Below are positions 8,647 to 17,705 of a DNA stretch of 64,000 nucleotides, piece by piece (position 1 is the first letter of the stretch; each line of letters starts with the position of its first letter). Under the pieces are notes generated by a model. It did not search any database and was not told where the DNA came from. It worked only from the letters and a program-made list of their open reading frames with translations. The DNA comes from SZUA-217 sp964194555 (GTDB lineage Bacteria; Actinomycetota; Acidimicrobiia; Spongiisociales; ZC4RG35). The position numbers and the translations under genes are program-made. The stretch spans positions 1 to 64,000 of the forward strand of contig CAXMMT010000005.1 in NCBI GenBank assembly GCA_964194555.1, given 5' to 3'.

Positions 8647-9737
8647 CCTGGCCCGAGTTCGGGATCATTGTTTTCAGGGTTGTGGCGACGTTTGTGCTCC
8701 TGTTGGTCGTCACCCTGATCAACGTTTGGGCTGAGAGGAAGATCGTTGCTGACATGCAGAGTCGGATCGGCCCCAGCCGTGCAGGGCCATGGGGGATGCT
8801 TCAAACTCTGGCTGATGGTCTCAAGCTGTTCTTCAAAGAATCGGTGATTCCGCGGAAGGTCGAACTGGGCATGTATCTGCTGGCTCCGTTCCTTGCGATC
8901 ATCCCCGCGTTCTTGATCTTCATGATGGTGCCCTGGGGAAAACCTTTCATGGTCGGCGACTACGAGGTGGCGCTTCAGGGAGCCGACCTCAACATCGGAT
9001 TGCTGTTCATCCTGGCGATGTCGTCGATGGCCGTCTACGCGGTGGTTCTCGCTGGCTGGTCCTCCGGCTCCAAGTACCCCCTGATCGGTGGGGTGCGTGC
9101 CACGGCTCAGGCCATCTCCTATGAGGCGGCGATGGGTCTTGCCATGGTCGCTGTTGTCGTCTTCACGGCGACCCAGGGTGAGGGAGGCACGCTGTCGCTG
9201 GCAGAGATAGTGCAGCGCCAGACCGGGACCTGGGCAGATGTCTCGCCGATCCTGTCGTTCATTCCGAGATGGAATGTCTTTCCTCAGTTTGCAGCCTTCG
9301 TGATCTTCATGGTGGCGATTGTCGCCGAGACCAACAGGGCGCCGTTCGACCTGGTCGAGGCGGAGCAAGAGCTGGTTGGGGGGTTCCATACCGAGTACTC
9401 CGGCATGCGCTTTGCCATGTTCTTCCTGGCCGAGTACATCAACATTTTCTCGATGTCGGCCATCGCCGCCACCCTCTTCCTCGGTGGGTGGGCCGGTCCG
9501 ACATTCGAGACGTTTCTCCCGGGGTTCATTTCCGCGCTTCTTCCCACTGTCTACTTCCTCATCAAGACTTATGCGATCGTCTTCATCTTCTTCTGGCTTC
9601 GGGCCACGTTGCCACGGCTGCGGTATGACCAGCTCATGACGCTCGGCTGGAAGCGTCTGATTCCTGCAGCCCTCGCTTGGCTGGTCGTCTCCACAGTCGC
9701 CATCGGCTTCCGTCAATTCGGCCCTCCCTGGAGTTGA
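8643..9737 (+). CDS. nuoH: NADH-quinone oxidoreductase subunit H (complex I, copy 1)
   Basis: A 364-residue membrane subunit (ND1) with about eight helices that joins the membrane arm to the quinone site. Recognisable are ERKIVADMQSRIGPSRAGPWG in the first cytosolic loop, the acidic loop AETNRAPFDLVEAEQELVGGFHTEYSG, and the C-terminal WLRATLPRLRYDQLM. GTG start with GTGA overlap to nuoG. A long open frame on the other strand (8442-9716) is a codon-bias shadow. Confidence 0.96.
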   Translation: MTWPEFGIIVFRVVATFVLLLVVTLINVWAERKIVADMQSRIGPSRAGPWGMLQTLADGLKLFFKESVIPRKVELGMYLLAPFLAIIPAFLIFMMVPWGKPFMVGDYEVALQGADLNIGLLFILAMSSMAVYAVVLAGWSSGSKYPLIGGVRATAQAISYEAAMGLAMVAVVVFTATQGEGGTLSLAEIVQRQTGTWADVSPILSFIPRWNVFPQFAAFVIFMVAIVAETNRAPFDLVEAEQELVGGFHTEYSGMRFAMFFLAEYINIFSMSAIAATLFLGGWAGPTFETFLPGFISALLPTVYFLIKTYAIVFIFFWLRATLPRLRYDQLMTLGWKRLIPAALAWLVVSTVAIGFRQFGPPWS

Positions 9738-9739
9738 CG

Positions 9740-10387
9740 ATGGGTGTTATCGCGGAATTCATCAAGGGGCTCAGAGTCACCGGCGGGACCATGCTGCGCA
9801 CCATCTTCGGCGATGAGCTGGTGACAATTGAATACCCCAAAGAGATGCGTCATAAGCCGCAGCGTTTCCACGGGCGTCATGTGCTCAACCGCTACCCCGA
9901 CGGCATGGAGAAGTGCATCGGATGTGAGCTCTGTGCCGGAGCCTGTCCGGCGAAGTGCATCTTTGTGCGCGGGATGGACAACGATCCGGAGGATCCAACC
10001 TCACCCGGCGAGCGGTTCGGTTTCGTCTATGAGATCAACATGCTTCGCTGCATCTTCTGCGCTCTTTGCGTGGAGGCGTGTCCGACCGAGGCCATCACGA
10101 TGACTCATCTCTTCGAGATGTCGACCACCAACCGCGAAGACGCCATCTACACCAGGGAAACCCTTCTCATGGACGAGAAAGGGGAAGTGCCTCATATGTT
10201 CCCCGATGACGAGCTTGCCGACATGGACGAGTTGGCAGTTGCCGACGGCTGGGTTCGCGCCACGGCACCATCTGGTTTGACCTCGTACCAGGGTGTGAGG
10301 ATGTGGCAGGGGACCCCCGGTCCAGAGGATTGGGATCCCGAGCCGGACCAGGACGGGATCGACGCTAGTGGTGTGTCGTGGAAATAG
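9740..10387 (+). CDS. nuoI: NADH-quinone oxidoreductase subunit I (two [4Fe-4S], copy 1)
   Basis: A 215-residue ferredoxin-like subunit (clusters N6a/N6b). Both 8Fe motifs are intact: CIGCELCAGACP and CIFCALCVEACP. The ATG at 9740 has GGAG six bases upstream (9730-9733). The last seven codons and the TAG stop lie inside the left arm of repeated element B (10365-10532), so the C-terminal residues ASGVSWK are element-encoded. The C-terminus is longer than in the second copy (165 aa). Confidence 0.95.
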   Translation: MGVIAEFIKGLRVTGGTMLRTIFGDELVTIEYPKEMRHKPQRFHGRHVLNRYPDGMEKCIGCELCAGACPAKCIFVRGMDNDPEDPTSPGERFGFVYEINMLRCIFCALCVEACPTEAITMTHLFEMSTTNREDAIYTRETLLMDEKGEVPHMFPDDELADMDELAVADGWVRATAPSGLTSYQGVRMWQGTPGPEDWDPEPDQDGIDASGVSWK

Positions 10388-10532
10388 CGCCAGCATATGT
10401 CCGAGTCATCGGTGCCATCTGGCCAGGACGCACAACGAAGGCGCATCGGCGAGATGCGTCGAGGCGGAGGACGAAGCCAGGGGCATCGAGGGCCGGAGAG
10501 ATGCGGTGGTTATTTGTGCGACACACCACTAG
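10365..10532. repeat. CTAG-bounded inverted-repeat element, copy B (nuoI to nuoJ)
   Basis: The outer 14 bases CTAGTGGTGTGTCG are perfectly inverted at the right end (CGACACACCACTAG, 10519-10532). The repeat continues imperfectly through AAATA, the conserved inner part of the termini. The core shares ACGAAGGCGCA and GCGTCGAGG..GAGGAC with the 60.0-kb copy in the same orientation. An internal stem pairs CTGGC (10419-10423) with GCCAG (10476-10480), and an inner hairpin pairs GGCGCATC with GATGCGTC around a GGCGA loop. The left arm overlaps the 3' end of nuoI. The next gene starts 20 bases after the right end. Confidence 0.75.
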
Positions 10533-10552
10533 GTCACCAACGGAGGCGAACG

Positions 10553-11074
10553 ATGGCTGAACCGATCCTCTTCGTCCTGATGGCGCTCAGCTCCCTTACC
10601 GGTGCGGTGACTGTCGTTGCCGCTCGCAATCCTGTCTACTCGGCGATGGGGCTTTTGGGGACCCTTTTCTCGGTGGCTGTCCTCTATGTGCTCCAACTGG
10701 CGCATTTCGTCGCAGCCGTCCAGGTGATTGTCTACGCCGGCGCGGTGCTCACCCTGTTTCTCTTCGTGATCATGCTGATCGGTGTCGACACGTCGGAGGA
10801 CTGGGATGAGAAGCTGCCCTACCAGAGGGCCTTCGTCGGTGGACTCGCCGGTCTGATAGCTCTCTTCGCCGGCGCCTTGACCCTGTTCGGCAACTTCGAC
10901 TGGGTGCCGGCGGCGACCAGCACCGCTCCCGATTCCACCAACGGAACCATCCAGGCAATCGCCGAATTGCTGTTCACCGACTGGGTGCTGGCCTTCGAGG
11001 CGACGGCACTTCTGTTGACCATCGCCGCAGCGGGGGCAATTGCTCTGGCCCACTACCGGAGAGAGCAAACGTGA
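10553..11074 (+). CDS. nuoJ: NADH-quinone oxidoreductase subunit J (complex I, copy 1)
   Basis: A 173-residue membrane subunit (ND6) with five predicted helices. It contains the conserved NPVYSAMGLLGTLFSVAVLYVL and VQVIVYAGAVLTLFLFVIMLIG (pi-bulge helix 3) regions. The ATG at 10553 with GGAG 8 bases upstream is chosen; an upstream in-frame ATG would read through the repeated element and adds no family-like sequence. The stop overlaps the nuoK GTG. Confidence 0.94.
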   Translation: MAEPILFVLMALSSLTGAVTVVAARNPVYSAMGLLGTLFSVAVLYVLQLAHFVAAVQVIVYAGAVLTLFLFVIMLIGVDTSEDWDEKLPYQRAFVGGLAGLIALFAGALTLFGNFDWVPAATSTAPDSTNGTIQAIAELLFTDWVLAFEATALLLTIAAAGAIALAHYRREQT

Positions 11075-11376
11075 TTGTCGCAGCCGGGACGTACATGGCT
11101 CTGGCGGCCGCGCTTTTCCTCATCGGAGCCTTCGGCTTGTTGCTGCGTCGTAACGCCCTCGTGATGTTCATGTGCATCGAGCTCATGCTCAATGCTGTCA
11201 ATCTGACTCTGATCTCGGCCGGTCGAGCACTGAATGATCTCAATGGCCAGGTGGCGGTCTTCTTCATCCTGGTGGTTGCGGCCGCCGAGGTCGTTGTCGG
11301 ACTGGCGATCATCGTGGCCATTTTCAGGAGAAGGACTACCGCCTCTGTTGACGACCTATCCGAGTTGAGGGGCTAG
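11071..11376 (+). CDS. nuoK: NADH-quinone oxidoreductase subunit K (complex I, copy 1)
   Basis: A 101-residue, three-helix subunit (ND4L). The two membrane-embedded glutamates used in proton transfer are visible in MFMCIELMLNAVNL and AAAEVVVGLAII. The GTG start overlaps nuoJ by four bases. Confidence 0.95.
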   Translation: MIVAAGTYMALAAALFLIGAFGLLLRRNALVMFMCIELMLNAVNLTLISAGRALNDLNGQVAVFFILVVAAAEVVVGLAIIVAIFRRRTTASVDDLSELRG

Positions 11377-11378
11377 AT

Positions 11379-13265
11379 GTGAACGAGGTCATCTGGCTCA
11401 TAATTGCGCTGCCTCTCCTTGGTGCTGTGTTCCTTCATTTGTTTGGTCGTTACATCAAAGAGCCCTGGAGCGGCTGGTTGGCGTCGGGGGCGGTCGTCTC
11501 GTCGTTCCTGGTTGCACTGGTCGCGGCGATTCCGTTCTTTCAGGGAGGCGAGCACGGGTCCACTGTGTTGCTCTGGGAGTGGATGCCCGCGATCGGCGCC
11601 AACCTCGAGATGCTCTGGGACCCCCTGGCGGCGTTCATGACGCTGATCGTCACCGGAGTAGGTGCCCTCATTCATGTGTTCGCCATCGGCTACATGCACG
11701 GCGACGAGCGATTCTCCCGCTTCTTCACCTACCTCAACCTGTTTGTCGCTTCGATGCTGACCCTCGTTCTCGCCGGTAACTACGCCATGTTGTTTCTCGG
11801 GTGGGAGTTGGTCGGTCTCTGCTCCTATCTGCTCATCGGCTTCTGGTTCGTGAGACCCTCGGCTGCGTCTGCGGCCAAGAAGGCCTTCATTGTCAACCGG
11901 ATTGGCGACTTCGGATTTCTCATCGCTCTGATGTTGATCTTCGCTGCGTTTGGCACTCTCTCCTACGCCGGAGTGTTCGAGCGGGCCGGAGCCGAGCTGA
12001 CCACAGGCATGGCGACGGCAATCGCTCTGCTCCTTTTTGTTGGGGCGGCAGGCAAGTCTGCTCAGATACCGCTCTACGTGTGGCTGCCTGACGCCATGGA
12101 AGGACCCACTCCGGTGTCGGCTCTCATTCATGCGGCCACGATGGTGACTGCCGGTATATACCTCATTGCCCGGTCCGCCGCCATCTTCGAGTTATCACCC
12201 GCCGCCCAGACGATTGTCGCCACCATCGGCGCCCTAACTGCACTCTGGGCAGCGACCATCGCCGTTTCCCAGCGTGACATCAAAAAGGTCTTGGCCTACT
12301 CGACCATCTCCCAGCTTGGCTACATGATTCTTGCCGCGGGGACCACCGCGTACGTGGCCGGGTTGTTTCACCTGATGACTCATGCCTTCTTCAAGGCGCT
12401 TCTCTTTCTCGGAGCCGGGTCGGTCATCCACGCCATGAGTGGCGAGCAGGACATGAACAAGATGGGGGGTCTATTCAGCAAGATGCGGGTGACCGGGATC
12501 ACGATGGGTGTCGCAACAATCGCCATTGCCGGCATCCCGCCCCTCGGCGGTTTCTGGTCCAAGGATGAGATTCTCGCCTCCGTGTTCGAGAGAGGCGGAT
12601 GGTTCTCCTTCCTCTGGATAATCGGACTCGTTACCGCTCTGATCACCGGCTTCTACATGGTGAGACTGTTCATGCTCATCTTTCTCGGGAAGCCTCGATG
12701 GGAGGGGGGCGTGGATCCACACGAGTCGCCGCGGGTGATGACCGTGCCGCTGGTTGTCCTGGCTGTCCTGTCCGCTTTCGGTGGGCTGACCAACACTCCG
12801 CTCCGACTCGCTCTGGAGAGTTTTCTCGAGCCCAGTTTCGAATTGATAAGTCTCCAGCACCCCCCGGAGAACGTGTGGACACTTGTCGTTGTCGCTTTGC
12901 TTTCTGTGTTGGCGGGCGTCGCCGGGATCTTTGCGGCCTGGCTCTCGTACCGGCGTCCACCCGAAGACTGGCAGCGCTTCGAAGATGGGCTCCAGCCGAT
13001 CTGGGGTATCTGGGAGGACGCCTACGGTGTTGACGATATCTACGGGCGTGTCCTGGTCGCACCAGGACATAAGGCTGCCGAGGCCACCGCCTTCGGATTC
13101 GACGTTCCGGTTGTCGATGGCGCCGTGAACGGCATCGCCCGGGTGGTGCGCGGCATCGGAGCTTGGGCGAGACCGCTGCAGACGGGATACGTCCGCAACT
13201 ACGGCGCTTTGGTTCTCGCTGGGGCCGTGGTCGTGGTGATATGGCTCGTGGCCGGAGGCGCATGA
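11379..13265 (+). CDS. nuoL: NADH-quinone oxidoreductase subunit L (complex I, copy 1)
   Basis: A 628-residue antiporter-like proton-pumping subunit (ND5) at the distal end of the membrane arm. It has about 14 core helices, with WELVGLCSYLLIGFW (the helix-5 Glu), KSAQIPLYVWLPDAMEGPTPVSALIHAATMVTAG (only part quoted in sequence order) and SQRDIKKVLAYSTISQLGYM. A lateral helix and final transmembrane helix are expected after residue 500. The GTG start lies 3 bases after the nuoK TAG. The ATG two bases upstream of it would read ATG TGA and cannot be used. Confidence 0.95.
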   Translation: MNEVIWLIIALPLLGAVFLHLFGRYIKEPWSGWLASGAVVSSFLVALVAAIPFFQGGEHGSTVLLWEWMPAIGANLEMLWDPLAAFMTLIVTGVGALIHVFAIGYMHGDERFSRFFTYLNLFVASMLTLVLAGNYAMLFLGWELVGLCSYLLIGFWFVRPSAASAAKKAFIVNRIGDFGFLIALMLIFAAFGTLSYAGVFERAGAELTTGMATAIALLLFVGAAGKSAQIPLYVWLPDAMEGPTPVSALIHAATMVTAGIYLIARSAAIFELSPAAQTIVATIGALTALWAATIAVSQRDIKKVLAYSTISQLGYMILAAGTTAYVAGLFHLMTHAFFKALLFLGAGSVIHAMSGEQDMNKMGGLFSKMRVTGITMGVATIAIAGIPPLGGFWSKDEILASVFERGGWFSFLWIIGLVTALITGFYMVRLFMLIFLGKPRWEGGVDPHESPRVMTVPLVVLAVLSAFGGLTNTPLRLALESFLEPSFELISLQHPPENVWTLVVVALLSVLAGVAGIFAAWLSYRRPPEDWQRFEDGLQPIWGIWEDAYGVDDIYGRVLVAPGHKAAEATAFGFDVPVVDGAVNGIARVVRGIGAWARPLQTGYVRNYGALVLAGAVVVVIWLVAGGA

Positions 13266-14797
13266 TGCTGACCTGGCTCATTGCCCTGCCGGTCATTGCC
13301 GCGGTAATCGTCGCTCTCGTCCCCAGACGTCTCAAGGAGTTGCACCTACCGCTGGGCATCGCCCTCTCGGTGCTTCCGTTGGCTCTCGCAGGATATGTTT
13401 TCTGGATCTTCGAGCCTGTTGCCGGGTATCAGTTCCGCCAGCAGGCCGTCTGGTACGAACCATGGGGCATCAGCTGGAGTCTCGGCATAGACGGCATCTC
13501 GATGCCGATGGTGCTCCTCACCGCGATCCTGGTGCCGATCTCCCTTGCCGCTTCGACTTCGATTACCAGGCGAACAAAGGAGTTTGTGGTGTACGCCCTT
13601 CTCCTCGAGGCCGGCATGATCGGCGTGTTCCTGGCTCTCGACCTCTTTCTCTTCTTCGTCTTTTTCGAGGCGATTCTCATTCCCATGTACTTCATCATCG
13701 GTATCTGGGGGGGCGAGCGGCGGATCTATGCCGCGATGAAGTTCTTCATCTTCACCGCGTTCGGCTCGGCCCTGATGCTTGCCGGAATCATCGCTCTTGC
13801 CTTCACTCACGCCGAACAGTTCGGTTCGGCCTCCTTCGCAATTTCGGACCTGATGAACTTGGAGTTGGCGACGGGGGCGGAACGGTGGCTGTTCGCCGCG
13901 TTCGCCCTTGCCTTCGCCATCAAGGTTCCGCTCTTCCCGCTCCACACCTGGCTGCCCGACGCCCACACCGAGGCTCCTACCGCTGGATCGGTCCTCCTGG
14001 CAGGGGTGCTCTTGAAACTGGGCACCTACGGCCTGCTGCGTTTCAATCTCTCCCTGTTTCCTCAGGCCTCCGTTGATGCCGTCTGGATAATGGGGACCGT
14101 CGCTGTGGTCGGCATCATCTACGGCGCGGTGGTTGCCATCGTCCAGCCCGACCTGAAGAGGCTCGTCGCCTACTCCTCGGTCAGTCATCTCGGTTTCATC
14201 GTCCTCGGGACGTTTGCCCTCACTTCGGGAAGCCTTCAGGGGGCCGTGATCCAGAACGTCAACCATGGACTCACCACGGGAGCCCTCTTCCTTCTCGTGG
14301 GGATGATCTACGAGCGTCGCCATACCAAGCAGATCTCCGAGTTTGGCGGCTTGCAAAAGGTGATGCCCGTCTTTGCCGGGTTCTTCCTGTTCATGGTCTT
14401 CGCCTCGATCGGTCTTCCCGGGCTCAACGGTTTCGTCGGTGAGTTTCTGATATTGATAGGTAGCTTCACGACGCTCCCGGCCCTCACTATCGTCGCCGCC
14501 ACCGGGGTTGTGCTTGCGGCGATCTACATGCTGTGGGCTTATGAGCGGGTATTCACCGGGGTTCCCGACAAGGAGGAGAACAGAGCGCTCTCCGACCTCT
14601 CGATTCGGGAGGTATCGATCCTCGCCCCGCTTGTCATCCTCGTCCTCGTCCTTGGTCTCTACCCGAAAATCCTTCTCGACAAGATCGCTCCGTCAACCGA
14701 GGCCGTCCTCGACCACATCGAGTCCCAAACCGAGTTCGTGGTCCCGGAGCCGGGAAGACTGGGCGATGTCTTCGTCGCTGGAGGTGATCAAGGGTGA
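13262..14797 (+). CDS. nuoM: NADH-quinone oxidoreductase subunit M (complex I, copy 1)
   Basis: A 511-residue antiporter-like subunit (ND4). Typical segments are WYEPWGISWSLGIDGISMPM, FEAILIPMYFIIGIWGGERR with the helix-5 Glu, KVPLFPLHTWLPDAHTEAP and PDLKRLVAYSSVSHLGF. The ATG at 13262 overlaps the nuoL TGA, and a second ATG follows at once. A longer frame starting within nuoL is not needed. Confidence 0.95.
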   Translation: MMLTWLIALPVIAAVIVALVPRRLKELHLPLGIALSVLPLALAGYVFWIFEPVAGYQFRQQAVWYEPWGISWSLGIDGISMPMVLLTAILVPISLAASTSITRRTKEFVVYALLLEAGMIGVFLALDLFLFFVFFEAILIPMYFIIGIWGGERRIYAAMKFFIFTAFGSALMLAGIIALAFTHAEQFGSASFAISDLMNLELATGAERWLFAAFALAFAIKVPLFPLHTWLPDAHTEAPTAGSVLLAGVLLKLGTYGLLRFNLSLFPQASVDAVWIMGTVAVVGIIYGAVVAIVQPDLKRLVAYSSVSHLGFIVLGTFALTSGSLQGAVIQNVNHGLTTGALFLLVGMIYERRHTKQISEFGGLQKVMPVFAGFFLFMVFASIGLPGLNGFVGEFLILIGSFTTLPALTIVAATGVVLAAIYMLWAYERVFTGVPDKEENRALSDLSIREVSILAPLVILVLVLGLYPKILLDKIAPSTEAVLDHIESQTEFVVPEPGRLGDVFVAGGDQG

Positions 14798-16254
14798 TCG
14801 CCACCCCCGACGTCAGCTGGATAGCCATCCTTCCCGAACTGGTGCTTGCTCTCGGGGCCGTTGCCGTTCTCCTCGTCGAGGTTCAATGGAAGCCGGCCAC
14901 CCGGGTGCTGGGCGTCATCTCTGCAATCACTCTTGTGGTCGCAATCTCGTTCACAATGCTGCAGTGGGCGCAGGCCGGGGATGCTCTCGAGTTTGGCGGT
15001 CTTGGCACACTGGTCGCCTTCTCCGGCATGGTCGTCATGGACGGGTTCGCGGTATTCGGACGTTTCGTGCTGCTGGTCATGACGGGACTCGGGCTGCTTG
15101 CAGGGTGGAAGCTCATCGAGAGCCTCAACCGACGGGGTGCCGAGGCCATTGCCCTCGTCCTGCTGGCCACGACAGGATTCTCGATCATGGTCGCCTCCAA
15201 CAACCTGGTGATGATGTTTCTCGGCCTCGAGATCGGTTCGATCTCGCTGTACGTCCTTGCCGGGATGACCCGGGAGAAGGTCAAGGCCGACGAGGCTGCA
15301 ATGAAGTATTTCTTGCTCGGTTCCTTCGCGTCGGCAATCTTCGTCTACGGAGTGGCCCTCTTATACGCCGGGACCGGTCAACTGGAGATTCTTGCGATAC
15401 GGCAGTTCTTCGCGGAGTTCTTAGTCACCAGTCCCGCGGTGATTCTGATAGGACTGGCCCTGATCATCGTCGGACTCGGTTTCAAGGTGTCCGCGGCGCC
15501 GTTTCACAGTTGGGCGCCCGATGTGTATCAGGGCGCCCCTGCCGGTGTGGTCGGATACATGGCGGCTATGGCCAAGATCGCCGGCTTTCTCGCGATCGCT
15601 CGAATTCTGCTCACCGGAGTTCCCCAACTCGACGCCAATTGGCTTCCGGTGATCGCCGGACTCTCGGCCCTCTCGATGCTCGTCGGATCGATGATCGCTC
15701 TAGTACAGAATGACGTTCGGCGGATGTTGGCCTATTCAGGTGTGGCCCACGCCGGATTCATCCTGACCGGAATCGTTGGTGGAGCCACCACCGGGATGCT
15801 GTTCTATGTCAGTGTCTACGCGATCCAACTGGTCGGCGCGTTCGCTGTTATCGCTGTTGTGAGCGGCCCCGGTAGCTCCGGTTCCTCAATCGATGCGTAC
15901 AGGGGACTTGCCCGCCGGAGCCCGGCTCTCGGAGCAGCATTTGCCGTTCTCCTCTTGGGTATGGCGGGTCTTCCACTCACGTCGGGGTTCATCGCCAAGT
16001 TCGGTGTCTTCAGCGAGGCGTGGGCCAACGGCTACGGATGGCTGGTGATAGTCGCTCTTTTGGCCTCGGTGATCGCCTTCGCTTTCTATCTGCGTGTCAT
16101 CGTGGTGATGTACATGGACGAGACGGAGGAAGAAGCGATCCTGGTTTCGTTGAGTGCCCGCTGGGTGCTGGGAATCGCAGTCGTCGGAACAGTTCTTGCC
16201 GGTGTCCTGCCGGCGCCGCTCATCGACCTGGCGGCCAATGCGTTCCCTCTCTAG
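14794..16254 (+). CDS. nuoN: NADH-quinone oxidoreductase subunit N (complex I, copy 1)
   Basis: A 486-residue antiporter-like subunit (ND2), last structural gene of the 14-subunit operon. It shows FLGLEIGSISLYVLAGMTREK, GFKVSAAPFHSWAPDVYQGAP and VQNDVRRMLAYSGVAHAGF, the family landmarks around the pumping lysine/glutamate. The GTG start overlaps nuoM by four bases. Its 3' end overlaps the start of the following bactofilin-like gene by 17 bases, so that gene is probably co-transcribed. Confidence 0.95.
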   Translation: MIATPDVSWIAILPELVLALGAVAVLLVEVQWKPATRVLGVISAITLVVAISFTMLQWAQAGDALEFGGLGTLVAFSGMVVMDGFAVFGRFVLLVMTGLGLLAGWKLIESLNRRGAEAIALVLLATTGFSIMVASNNLVMMFLGLEIGSISLYVLAGMTREKVKADEAAMKYFLLGSFASAIFVYGVALLYAGTGQLEILAIRQFFAEFLVTSPAVILIGLALIIVGLGFKVSAAPFHSWAPDVYQGAPAGVVGYMAAMAKIAGFLAIARILLTGVPQLDANWLPVIAGLSALSMLVGSMIALVQNDVRRMLAYSGVAHAGFILTGIVGGATTGMLFYVSVYAIQLVGAFAVIAVVSGPGSSGSSIDAYRGLARRSPALGAAFAVLLLGMAGLPLTSGFIAKFGVFSEAWANGYGWLVIVALLASVIAFAFYLRVIVVMYMDETEEEAILVSLSARWVLGIAVVGTVLAGVLPAPLIDLAANAFPL

Positions 16255-17413
16255 CGCTGCCAGGCCTCTCCTCCTCGGTCTGGCGGCAGGGGTTATCCTT
16301 CTAGGAGCGGCCGCCCCGGCCTTTGCGGCCGAGACGACGAATTCCGAGTTTGTGATCATTCAGCCCGACGATCTCTTGGAGGACGATCTCTACGCCGGAG
16401 CGATCAAGGTGTCGATCGAAGGCGAGATCGACGGGGACTTGGTTGCCTTTGCAGCGGAAGAGATCGTGATAGATGGGACGGTGACCGGTTCGGTGATGGC
16501 GGTGGCTCCCAGGGTGACGATCAACGGATCGGTCGGTGGAGCGCTTCGCGTGATTGCCAGATCGCTCGTGGTCAACGGGAGCGTCGGCACAGACATCGTG
16601 GTCACAGCTGTCAGTGTCCAGCTCGGCGAAAGCTCCTCAGTTGATGGCGATGTCCTGGCCTGGGTTGTCAACATGGAGGCTCTCGGTCACATCGAACAGG
16701 ACCTGGAGGGCAGTCAGCGAAGCCTCGAACTGGCCGGTTCGGTTGACGGTGATATCGACGTTTCGGTTGGCCGGCTGACCGTCGTCGAAGATCTGACGGT
16801 GTCAGGAGATCTCGGCTACCGGTCCGAGTCTCCGGCCGAGGGCCTGGAGATGGCCGATGTGGGCGGGGTTGTAGTACACAAGACACCTCTGCAACCCAAT
16901 ATCAGGGTGAGGGCGCTCGGTCTGTTCGGGCGGTTCCTGGTGGTTCTCTTGCTGACCATTGCCGCCCTCAGCACCGCTTGGGGATGGCCCGAGAGGACTG
17001 TCAAGGCCGTCGGAAAAGTGAAGACGGCTCCATTGAGGGCGTGGTTCTTCGGAGCTGTGGTAATAGCATCGCCTTTGTTTCTGGTGGCGATCGCAGCGCT
17101 GCTGTTGGCCCTCGCTCCACCCTCGGCGAGCTTTCCGTTGCTCGCCATTCTCGGGCCTGTGATCCTGGCGGCCCTCGGCGTGGTTCTGGCGGTCTCCCTG
17201 ATGGCCGGTATCCCCACAGTCGGCCGGGTCGGTGAAGTGCTGTTTCGCAAGCTCGATATCTACGGGGCGATTCTCGTCGGATCTGTCGTGGTCGGGATGC
17301 TCTGGATGTTGCCGATCGTGGGATGGCTGATCCCAGTGGTTGTGTTGCCGATCGGTCTGGGCGGGTGGTACCTCAGTTGGCAGGGCAAACCCGAAGGGGC
17401 TGATCAGACCTGA
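16238..17413 (+). CDS. Exported bactofilin-like (polymer-forming beta-helix) membrane protein
   Basis: A 391-residue protein not known to be part of complex I. It starts with a signal peptide (LLLGLAAGVILLGAAAPAFA, cleavage after AFA). Residues about 45-230 are short, repeated beta-strand units (IEGEIDGDLVAFA, IDGTVTGSVMAVA, INGSVGGALRVIA, VNGSVGTDIVVTA), as in bactofilin/polymer-forming cytoskeletal domains. The C-terminal 150 residues hold about four transmembrane segments. The ATG at 16238 lies within the nuoN end. A role in envelope organisation is an inference. Its 3' end overlaps the convergent zinc-ribbon gene by 10 bases. Confidence 0.7.
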   Translation: MRSLSSAARPLLLGLAAGVILLGAAAPAFAAETTNSEFVIIQPDDLLEDDLYAGAIKVSIEGEIDGDLVAFAAEEIVIDGTVTGSVMAVAPRVTINGSVGGALRVIARSLVVNGSVGTDIVVTAVSVQLGESSSVDGDVLAWVVNMEALGHIEQDLEGSQRSLELAGSVDGDIDVSVGRLTVVEDLTVSGDLGYRSESPAEGLEMADVGGVVVHKTPLQPNIRVRALGLFGRFLVVLLLTIAALSTAWGWPERTVKAVGKVKTAPLRAWFFGAVVIASPLFLVAIAALLLALAPPSASFPLLAILGPVILAALGVVLAVSLMAGIPTVGRVGEVLFRKLDIYGAILVGSVVVGMLWMLPIVGWLIPVVVLPIGLGGWYLSWQGKPEGADQT

Positions 17414-17592
17414 TCGGAAATGAACTCCAACTCCTTCGCCTTATCCTCGAAAACGTCGTACACGAATCGCATGCTGACATGACCGCAGGCTTCGCACGTC
17501 TCACGTTCCAGGCCGGCGATTTCGGTGGTGACTGTCTTCATGTGGTGACAGCTGTCCGTCAGTTCCTTACTACCCCTTGTCTTGTGCCGCAT
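17404..17592 (-). CDS. Small zinc-ribbon-like protein
   Basis: A 62-residue protein with one Cys-His-His (SCHHMKTV) and one C-x2-C (TCEACGHVSMRF), consistent with a treble-clef or zinc-ribbon fold. The ATG at 17592 is preceded by AAGGAG at a spacing of 12, and the conserved part starts here, so the longer open frame upstream is not used. Function unknown. It follows a thioredoxin gene on the same strand. Confidence 0.55.
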   Translation of the reverse strand: MRHKTRGSKELTDSCHHMKTVTTEIAGLERETCEACGHVSMRFVYDVFEDKAKELEFISDQV

Positions 17593-17705
17593 CGTGGTTT
17601 CTAGCTCCTTTGGAACAGTTGCCCACTGGTATCGACCGGAGGACCCGCCTGACTTGGGGGCCAAAGACAATCCACTCCGGATGACTAGTCCTTCGGATGC
17701 AGTTG

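Noticed and set aside
8442..9716. A 424-codon open frame antisense to nuoH
   Set aside because: Very polar, low-complexity translation (His, Glu, Arg rich) with no motif, exactly opposite a clear nuoH; a product of GC-rich codon bias.
17593..17705. ACTAGT-centred imperfect hairpin between the thioredoxin and zinc-ribbon genes as another CTAG element
   Set aside because: It has CTAG but neither the terminal repeat nor the core of the family.
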